From positions 9,665 through 26,081 of the forward strand of contig DJOI01000011.1 in the NCBI GenBank assembly GCA_002439605.1: 16,417 nt of DNA, written 5' to 3'. The first letter of the stretch is position 1, and each line of letters starts with the position of its first letter. Both the position numbers and the translations under genes were made by a program. The notes under the pieces are model-generated. The model saw only the letters and a program-made list of their open reading frames with translations, did no database searches and was not told the DNA's origin. Shown one piece after another: positions 7,742 to 13,598 of this stretch. This DNA is from Candidatus Segatella mututuai. GTDB taxonomy: Bacteria > Bacteroidota > Bacteroidia > Bacteroidales > Bacteroidaceae.

Positions 7742-10700
7742 TTAGAAGTTGAGGCTCAAGCCAATCATCGCTACAAATGGACGTGGATAGATGTTGTTGT
7801 CTATACCTCCAGATACCTCTGGGTCGAGTCCTTTGTAGTTTGTGATAGTGAATACATTCTGCACAGTTCCGTATACACGACCTGTAATGTTGTAATCCCA
7901 CAGATCGCGGAATGAGTAACCGAGCGTAATGTTGTCACACTTCAAGAATGACGCGTTCTGAACGAAGAGGTCGGACATGTAGTAGTTTCCTACTCCCTTG
8001 AAGCCGATGCCAAGGTGATTCTTTACGAAGTTGGTGAAGAAACCAGACTGCGCATAAACTGCCGATTCTCCTTGGTTACAGTTGTTGGAATATACATCGT
8101 TATAAACGTAATTGTTCAAACTTGCGCGGAGAGAGAAGCTGAAATCCCAGTCTTTGTAGATTATCTTGGAAGAGAGACCCATCAAGACATCAGCTGCAGG
8201 TTTCTTGTAGTAGTAGCGATCTGCATCGCTGATGATGCCGTCGCCATTGCGGTCTACAAACACATTCTCCAATGGCTTTCCATCCTTGTCGTATACCTGC
8301 TGGTAAACTAAGAATGAGTAAGCTGGGTGCCCAACGGCCTGCCCCTGTATGGTGTTGCCAGTACCTTGAGAAATACCACCTGTTGGGATATAATAGCCAG
8401 GACGGTCGCCTGTAGTCATAGACAGGATCTTGTTCTTGTTCCAAGTTACGTTGTACTGTAAATCCCACGTGAAGTCCTTTTTCTGGATAACTTTACCACC
8501 CATGGAGAACTCAACGCCTGTGTTGGAAAGTTCACCAACGTTGGTCATAACAGAGTTCTTGAAGTTGGAGCCTGCGGATACTGTTACGTTTTGCAGCAAG
8601 TCCTTGGTTTTGCGATAGTAGAAATCGACGCTGGCATTGAAGCGGCCGTTCAAGGCGCCAAAGTCCAAGCCTGCATTCCAGGTAGTGGTCTTCTCCCATG
8701 TCAAATCGAGGTTGTAAGCATTAGGACGTGATGTGATACCTGTGTCGCCGTCGCCAAAGATAGGATAGAAGGCATGCTCGCGGTTTACTGTATATGACTT
8801 GAAGTATGTGTACTCGCCGACGCCTTCCTGCTGGCCAGTGATGCCATAGCCCATACGGAGTTTTAAATCGGAAAGCCAAGAAACGTCCTTGAGAAAATTC
8901 TCCTGGTTGAGCTTCCATGCCAAAGCTACAGAAGGGAAGTAGCCCCAACGGTTGTCTTTGTTGAACTTAGAAGATCCATCGGCACGGAAGGTAGCTGTCA
9001 ACATGTAGCGTTCCATCAAGGTATAGTTCAGACGACCAAAGAATGAAACGAGATACGATTCGTTAGCCCATTCATTATTAACATCGTTGTATTTCTGGCC
9101 TGCATTTTTAGGATTGGTCTCTGGATACATACCCCAACTGATGTTGGTACCATTGCGATGGAAATGCTGCCACTCGTAACCACCCATAATGTCGAAGTTA
9201 TGGATGCCCAATTCCTTTGCATACTGCAAATAAGAAGAGAAAGACAAGTTATATTTGTCGGTTACGTCTTGCCCGTAATATCCATAATAGTTGTTGCTTG
9301 CAGATCGAGGGTCGATGTTGTTGCTCTGCCTACCCTTGGACAAGTCCATGCCACCATTGACGTGGAGTCGCAAGTCGGGTAAGAAATGGAATTTGTAATC
9401 TAATTCCAGATTGCCAATCAAAGAGCGGGAAATTGCGCTATTGTGCTGTAAGTTAAGAGTAGAAACAGGGTTGGCTTGTGCAAGGCTGTTGTATGCCAAA
9501 GGCCATGAGCTGTCGCCAAACTCGTTCTTGCCCGTCCACTGGTAGTAACCGCCAAATGATGTCATGTAGTCGGCACCGTCAGCATAAACTGATTGAGTCG
9601 GGTCGAATGTCAAAGCTGCGCCTACAACGCTACCGTCAGCATAGCGGCTCTTTGCCCACATGCCCTTCAAGTTGGCATTGATGTTCAGGTGCTTGTCGAA
9701 AAGAGAAGGAGCGTAGCTCAAACTACCAGTCAGACGACTGAAAGAAGATGTCTTGATGATACCATTCTGTATAGTAGCACCCAAAGATGCACGGAATGGC
9801 TGACCTGCAATATTTCCAGACATAGACACGTTGTGGTCTGTGCTGAATGCGTCGCGGTAAATCTCTTTTTGCCAATCGGTATTTGCATTGCCGAGTTTGC
9901 TGTATTGCTCGCTATCGATGCCATACATATTGGCTATGAAGCTACGATACTCATCGCCGTCCATCACGTCAAGTCTCTTGATGACGGAGCTGATAGACAT
10001 GTTTCCGTTATATGAAACGCGGATTTTTCCAGACTTAGACCCTTTCTTGGTGGTAATGATGATGACACCATTAGAAGCACGGGAACCATAGATAGCTGTC
10101 GCAGAAGCATCCTTCAATACAGTAAAGCTCTCGATATCGTTAGGATTAACCATGGATAATGGGTTGGAAAGACCCTGTACGCCATTATTGTCCATGGCCA
10201 AACCATCGATAACGATCAATGGGTCGTTGGATGCGCTCAGGGAAGCGCCACCACGAATTCGAATTGTGGAACCACCACCAGGTGTACCACCATTGGAAAC
10301 GACATTGACACCTGCTATTTTTCCGGACATCATGTCTTGGGCATTGGTAACGAGACCGTGGTTCATGTCGTCTGGCTTGATAGCCGTAACCGCACCTGTC
10401 AAGTCGTTTTTCTTGGCGCGTCCATACCCGATGACAACGATCTCGTTCAACGACTTGGAGTCATCGGCCATGGTGATGATCATGTTCTTGCTTGCTTGAA
10501 CTGTCTTTGGGGTCATGCCCAAATAGGTGAAAGTTAGGTTAGTGCCAGGAGCTGCGTCGACTGTGAAGTTGCCATCCATGTCGGTAATGCCCACAGCCTT
10601 ACCGTTGACTGTAATGGTTGCGCCCATGACAGGCTCACCAGAAGCATCCTTCACTTGTCCCTTGATAGCGTTTGACTGCGCAAAGGAACTTGCTGTCAGG

Positions 10701-10762
10701 AGGAGACCGCTCGCGAGAGTCAGCATCCTAAGAGGCAATTTAAATTTTACCTGCTTCATCAT
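7742..10762 (-). CDS. susC: SusC/RagA-family TonB-dependent outer-membrane transporter
   Basis: The 1006-residue product has a signal peptide (1-28, ending SFA), a carboxypeptidase-regulatory-like domain at about 33-97 (GQVKDASGEPVMGATITV), the TonB box NEIVVIGYG (106-114), a plug domain to about 240 (KIAGVNVVS, IRIRGGASL, VLKDASATAIYGSRASNGV), and a 22-strand-type barrel ending in the C-terminal Phe of LSLNF. It imports malto-oligosaccharides across the outer membrane with energy from TonB. It is first in the operon; two consecutive ATG codons (10762, 10759) start the protein and there is no clear Shine-Dalgarno, only an A-rich leader as usual in this phylum. The length is typical of SusC. 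Expression is probably controlled by the LacI-type operator at 10981-10994. Confidence 0.96.
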   Translation of the reverse strand: MMKQVKFKLPLRMLTLASGLLLTASSFAQSNAIKGQVKDASGEPVMGATITVNGKAVGITDMDGNFTVDAAPGTNLTFTYLGMTPKTVQASKNMIITMADDSKSLNEIVVIGYGRAKKNDLTGAVTAIKPDDMNHGLVTNAQDMMSGKIAGVNVVSNGGTPGGGSTIRIRGGASLSASNDPLIVIDGLAMDNNGVQGLSNPLSMVNPNDIESFTVLKDASATAIYGSRASNGVIIITTKKGSKSGKIRVSYNGNMSISSVIKRLDVMDGDEYRSFIANMYGIDSEQYSKLGNANTDWQKEIYRDAFSTDHNVSMSGNIAGQPFRASLGATIQNGIIKTSSFSRLTGSLSYAPSLFDKHLNINANLKGMWAKSRYADGSVVGAALTFDPTQSVYADGADYMTSFGGYYQWTGKNEFGDSSWPLAYNSLAQANPVSTLNLQHNSAISRSLIGNLELDYKFHFLPDLRLHVNGGMDLSKGRQSNNIDPRSASNNYYGYYGQDVTDKYNLSFSSYLQYAKELGIHNFDIMGGYEWQHFHRNGTNISWGMYPETNPKNAGQKYNDVNNEWANESYLVSFFGRLNYTLMERYMLTATFRADGSSKFNKDNRWGYFPSVALAWKLNQENFLKDVSWLSDLKLRMGYGITGQQEGVGEYTYFKSYTVNREHAFYPIFGDGDTGITSRPNAYNLDLTWEKTTTWNAGLDFGALNGRFNASVDFYYRKTKDLLQNVTVSAGSNFKNSVMTNVGELSNTGVEFSMGGKVIQKKDFTWDLQYNVTWNKNKILSMTTGDRPGYYIPTGGISQGTGNTIQGQAVGHPAYSFLVYQQVYDKDGKPLENVFVDRNGDGIISDADRYYYKKPAADVLMGLSSKIIYKDWDFSFSLRASLNNYVYNDVYSNNCNQGESAVYAQSGFFTNFVKNHLGIGFKGVGNYYMSDLFVQNASFLKCDNITLGYSFRDLWDYNITGRVYGTVQNVFTITNYKGLDPEVSGGIDNNIYPRPFVAMIGLSLNF

Positions 10763-10813
10763 TTTGTTTAATTTTTAGTTAATGTTTGTTGTGTTTTCGT
10801 TAGTTGTTTTTGT

Positions 10814-10879
10814 TCCACCTCTTATCCCAAATAGCCGTTAGTTATTAGTTCGCTCAGATAAGTTATATTATAAGGTGGA
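10814..10879 (-). promoter_or_regulatory. Structured 5' leader of susC
   Basis: The susC transcript should carry about 150 nt of untranslated leader. Within it TCCACCT (10814-10820) can pair with AGGTGGA (10873-10879) and CTTATC (10821-10826) with GATAAG (10857-10862), forming a 13-bp two-part stem with a 10-nt bulge on one side. The arms are contiguous on one side, so this is unlikely to be chance alone. It ends about 50 nt before the start codon. No known riboswitch class is recognised; a role in stability or small-RNA control is inference. Confidence 0.5.
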
Positions 10880-10918
10880 GGCATGATACTTTTAGTGGTA
10901 TTTAGCCCTATCTGGTTG

Positions 10919-10926
10919 CAAAATTA
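10919..10926 (-). promoter_or_regulatory. susC promoter (-7 element)
   Basis: TAATTTTG on the minus strand matches TAnnTTTG and is identical to the amylase -7 element. No TTG is found 19-21 nt upstream, so the -33 contact is weak, consistent with a promoter that needs an activator. The expected start of transcription is near 10912. Confidence 0.6.
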
Positions 10927-10980
10927 ATTTCTTTTGTTATTGGTTGTACTTTTTTTGAGTTAAAAGCGTTATTTCTTTAG

Positions 10981-10994
10981 TGCAAACGTTTGCA
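10981..10994. promoter_or_regulatory. LacI-type operator in the susC/lacI divergent region
   Basis: TGCAAACGTTTGCA, identical to the site at 3130-3143, lies between the two divergent -7 elements, 54 bp from that of susC and 55 bp from that of the regulator gene. Its inner 12 bases equal the core of the E. coli PurR box, which shows it is a LacI-family type of site. The adjacent LacI-family gene is the natural candidate to bind it and to control both directions, including its own expression. Confidence 0.85.
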
Positions 10995-11049
10995 TTCATT
11001 TTCCCTTGATTTAAGTCAAGTAAAAAGTGCGACTTTGGCAATATTTGCA

Positions 11050-11057
11050 TAATTTTG
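11050..11057 (+). promoter_or_regulatory. Promoter of the LacI-family regulator (-7 element)
   Basis: TAATTTTG matches TAnnTTTG and is the same octamer as at the susC and amylase promoters. No good -33 TTG stands 19-21 nt upstream. Transcription would start near 11062, about 15 nt before the ATG at 11077. Confidence 0.55.
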
Positions 11058-11076
11058 CACGCAACACTAACAACCT

Positions 11077-12102
11077 ATGAATGAGAAAATAGTCATAACA
11101 ATGAAAGATATAGCTCGCGAGTTGGGTGTTTCTGTCGCAACGGTGAGCAGAGCTTTGAAAGACAGCCCTCGTATCAGTGCGGTTCAGAAAGAGCGTATAC
11201 AGGCGTATGCCAAGGCGCATAACTTCTGCCCCAATGTCATTGGCGAGGCTCTCAGATATAGTAAGATTCAACCGATGAAACTTATAGGGGTCATCGTTCC
11301 CGAGTTTGCCCACTATTTCTTCTCTTCTGTGCTTTCGGGGATTGAGGAGGAGGCTCGTGCACGTGGCTATCGTGTGATGGTGGCTCAGAGCAACGAGCGA
11401 TATGACAGGGAGGTGGCTATCTGCGATGATTTCTATAAGAATAAGGTGTGTGGCATCATTGTCTCGCAAGCGAAGGACACCAAGCATTACGAGCATTTCC
11501 AGCGATTGATGGACAATGGTGTGCCGTTGGTGTTCTATGACAGAATCTGCACAGGCGTGAATTGCTCTCGTGTGGTGGTGGACGACTATATGGGTGCCTT
11601 CACGGCGGTTACCCATCTCATAGATTCGGGATGCAGGAAAATCGCTTTCTATGGCTCGCCCATGAACCTTGAAATATCCAAGAACAGATATAATGGTTAC
11701 CACGATGCCTTGGCGAAGCATGGTTTGGAAGAATTACCCCCCCATGTACGGATCTGTGACAACAGGGCACAGGCTGAGGCGATCACTCCCGAACTCTTAG
11801 CGGAGGAAGACCACCCCGATGCATTCTTTGCGGTGAATGACGATACTGCCATCGGTATTCTTTATACAGCGAAGCGCATGGGTTTTCGGGTGCCGGATGA
11901 TATCAGTATCTGCGGATTTACCAATGGGCAGCGAGCCCAGGCTTGCGATCCTATGCTTACAACCATTGACCAGCGAGGCGTGGCAGTAGGAGAGGAGGCG
12001 GTCGACATCCTTATCAGGCAGGTGGAAGGCTCTATTCCGATGAATGAGGTGGAGAAGAGGGTGGTAAGGACGAAACTCGTGGTGCGTGGTACTACAAGAT
12101 GA
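11077..12102 (+). CDS. LacI-family transcriptional regulator of the starch locus
   Basis: This 341-residue protein has an N-terminal LacI helix-turn-helix (about 9-55, MKDIARELGVSVATVSRALK, recognition helix near 19-28), a hinge around 52-62 (PNVIGEALR), and a periplasmic-binding-protein-like effector domain from about 67 (LIGVIVPEF, FFAVNDDTAIGIL, DDISICGF) to the end. The effector is unknown; maltose or another malto-oligosaccharide is likely from context. It is divergent from susC, and a LacI-type palindrome lies between them. B. thetaiotaomicron controls its sus genes with the membrane protein SusR, so this locus uses a different regulator type. The operator sits upstream of the promoters rather than over them, so it may activate. 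The next gene, a sugar transporter, follows after 25 bp and is probably co-transcribed. Confidence 0.94.
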   Translation: MNEKIVITMKDIARELGVSVATVSRALKDSPRISAVQKERIQAYAKAHNFCPNVIGEALRYSKIQPMKLIGVIVPEFAHYFFSSVLSGIEEEARARGYRVMVAQSNERYDREVAICDDFYKNKVCGIIVSQAKDTKHYEHFQRLMDNGVPLVFYDRICTGVNCSRVVVDDYMGAFTAVTHLIDSGCRKIAFYGSPMNLEISKNRYNGYHDALAKHGLEELPPHVRICDNRAQAEAITPELLAEEDHPDAFFAVNDDTAIGILYTAKRMGFRVPDDISICGFTNGQRAQACDPMLTTIDQRGVAVGEEAVDILIRQVEGSIPMNEVEKRVVRTKLVVRGTTR

Positions 12103-12127
12103 ACGTAAATAATAAAACAACAAAAAT

Positions 12128-13489
12128 ATGATGAGAAAACCTAATATGAGTTTCTGGAAGCTTTGGAACTTGAGCTTCGGATTCTTCGGGGTACAGATTG
12201 CCTACGCCCTTCAGAGCGCCAATATCTCCCGAATCTTTGCTACGTTGGGCGCCGACCCGCACAATCTGAGTTATTTCTGGATTCTCCCCCCATTGATGGG
12301 AATCTTGGTGCAACCCATTGTCGGAACATTGAGCGACAAGACATGGTGTCGCTTCGGTCGCCGTATTCCTTATCTTTTTGTGGGTGCTGCGATGGCAGTC
12401 TTAGTGATGTGTCTTTTGCCCAATGCCGGTTCTTTTGGCTTGACGGTTAGTGGAGCCATGATATTTGGATTGGTAGCCCTGATGCTTCTTGATACGAGCA
12501 TCAACATGGCGATGCAACCTTTCAAGATGCTGGTGGGCGACATGGTGAACGAGGAGCAGAAGACGAAGGCTTACTCCATTCAGAGTTTTCTCTGCAATGC
12601 GGGTTCGATAGCTGGTTATATATTCCCCTTCCTTTTTGCTTTCTTAGGTATTAAAAACTATGCCGAAAAGGGGGTTGTGCCCGACTCGGTCATCTGGTCG
12701 TTCTATGTGGGTGCTGCTATCCTTATCCTTTGTGTCGTTTATACCACGGTGAAGGTGAAGGAGTGGAATCCGCAGCAATATGCTGAGTATAATGAAGTGA
12801 AGAGTGAAGAACGAAGAGAGCTAAATTCTAATGCTGGGGTTACAGAGGTGGTTGCCGAAAGCAAGGTCAACTGGATAACTTTGCTCCGTAACGCACCTTC
12901 CACATTCTGGAAGGTGGGGCTGGTGCAGTTCTTTTGCTGGGCTGGTTTCCTCTATCTGTGGAACTATTCTACTGGTGCCATTGCTGAAACCGTATGGAAT
13001 ACTACCGATGCCAGCACACAAGCTTTCCAAAATGCAGGCGACTGGGTGGGCATTCTCTTTGCCGTGCAGGCTGTGGGCAGCGTGTTGTGGGCGGTAGTGC
13101 TTCCACAGTTCAAGAACTCCAAGAAGGCTTATGCTGTCAGCTTGCTTATTGGTGGTGTGGGCTTTGTTCTTATCCCATTCTTGCACGACAAGTACTTGCA
13201 GTTCATTCCATTCCTGATGATTGGCACTGGTTGGGCAGCCATGTTGGCGATGCCTTTCTCCTTTGTTACCAATGCTTTGCAGGGGTATGGACACATGGGG
13301 GCTTATCTGGGACTCTTCAACGGAACCATCTGCATTCCTCAGATTGTGGCAGCACTTTGTGGCGGGCATGTGCTGTGGGCTATAGGCTCTCGCCAAAGTG
13401 ACATGATGATTGTGGCTGGTGTGTTGTTGATATGTGGTGCCTTGTCGGTTGCTATTATCAAAAATCAGCATTTTTGTCGAAAAGTATAA
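12128..13489 (+). CDS. GPH/MFS-family sugar transporter, probably maltose/malto-oligosaccharide
   Basis: The 453-residue product is a polytopic inner-membrane protein, apparently with 12 transmembrane helices split by a hydrophilic loop at about 209-258. The loop between helices 2 and 3 holds GTLSDKTWCRFGRRIPY (66-82), typical of GPH and SLC45-like sugar:cation symporters, and TFWKVGLVQFFCWAGFLYLWNY (about 259-280) is also characteristic of this group. It likely imports maltose or short glucans from periplasm to cytoplasm; the substrate is inferred from the flanking regulator and GH77 genes. Two adjacent ATG codons could start it (12128, 12131), with the first used here. The gene ends inside a hairpin/operator-like segment that precedes the GH77 promoter. 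Confidence 0.88.
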   Translation: MMRKPNMSFWKLWNLSFGFFGVQIAYALQSANISRIFATLGADPHNLSYFWILPPLMGILVQPIVGTLSDKTWCRFGRRIPYLFVGAAMAVLVMCLLPNAGSFGLTVSGAMIFGLVALMLLDTSINMAMQPFKMLVGDMVNEEQKTKAYSIQSFLCNAGSIAGYIFPFLFAFLGIKNYAEKGVVPDSVIWSFYVGAAILILCVVYTTVKVKEWNPQQYAEYNEVKSEERRELNSNAGVTEVVAESKVNWITLLRNAPSTFWKVGLVQFFCWAGFLYLWNYSTGAIAETVWNTTDASTQAFQNAGDWVGILFAVQAVGSVLWAVVLPQFKNSKKAYAVSLLIGGVGFVLIPFLHDKYLQFIPFLMIGTGWAAMLAMPFSFVTNALQGYGHMGAYLGLFNGTICIPQIVAALCGGHVLWAIGSRQSDMMIVAGVLLICGALSVAIIKNQHFCRKV

Positions 13490-13518
13490 GGAGCGCAACC
13501 GATTGCACAGTCCTTTTT
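13488..13518 (+). terminator. Possible terminator after the transporter gene
   Basis: AAGGA (13488-13492) pairs with TCCTT (13511-13515) and inside it GCAA (13495-13498) pairs with TTGC (13503-13506), followed by TTTTT. The stem is interrupted and begins within the stop codon. It may be a weak terminator, but the same bases form the degenerate operator listed separately, so the hairpin could be a by-product of that palindrome. Confidence 0.4.
13494..13507. promoter_or_regulatory. Degenerate LacI-type operator upstream of the GH77 gene
   Basis: CGCAACCGATTGCA matches TGCAAACGTTTGCA at 11 of 14 positions and keeps the central CpG and both GCAA/TTGC half-sites. It lies 56 bp upstream of the -7 element of the GH77 gene, nearly the same distance as the three other operator-promoter pairs in the window. 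The spacing, more than the sequence alone, supports it as a true site; it would be of lower affinity. Confidence 0.6.
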
Positions 13519-13563
13519 GATACATTTTGCACAAAAAGTTATTAGTATGTAGATAAAAAAGAG

Positions 13564-13571
13564 TATTTTTG
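13564..13571 (+). promoter_or_regulatory. Promoter of the GH77 gene (-7 element)
   Basis: TATTTTTG matches TAnnTTTG, and transcription would start near 13577, about 20 nt before the ATG at 13599. No TTG lies 19-21 nt upstream, so the -33 element is poor. An in-frame TTG at 13569 cannot be the start if this promoter is used. Confidence 0.5.
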
Positions 13572-13598
13572 CATTGTAAAAACAATCTTATAGACCCT

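Noticed and set aside
10981..10994. PurR box of a purine regulon
   Set aside because: The inner 12 bases equal the E. coli PurR core, but the neighbours are starch genes and a local LacI-family gene; the similarity reflects the shared family.
11011..11721. Minus-strand ORF of 236 codons opposite the LacI gene
   Set aside because: It is the antisense of a clear LacI-family gene, has no recognisable domain and overlaps the regulator's promoter.
13569..13598. Ten-codon extension of the GH77 protein from a TTG
   Set aside because: The TTG overlaps the predicted -7 element and the extension is not part of the CBM20 fold.
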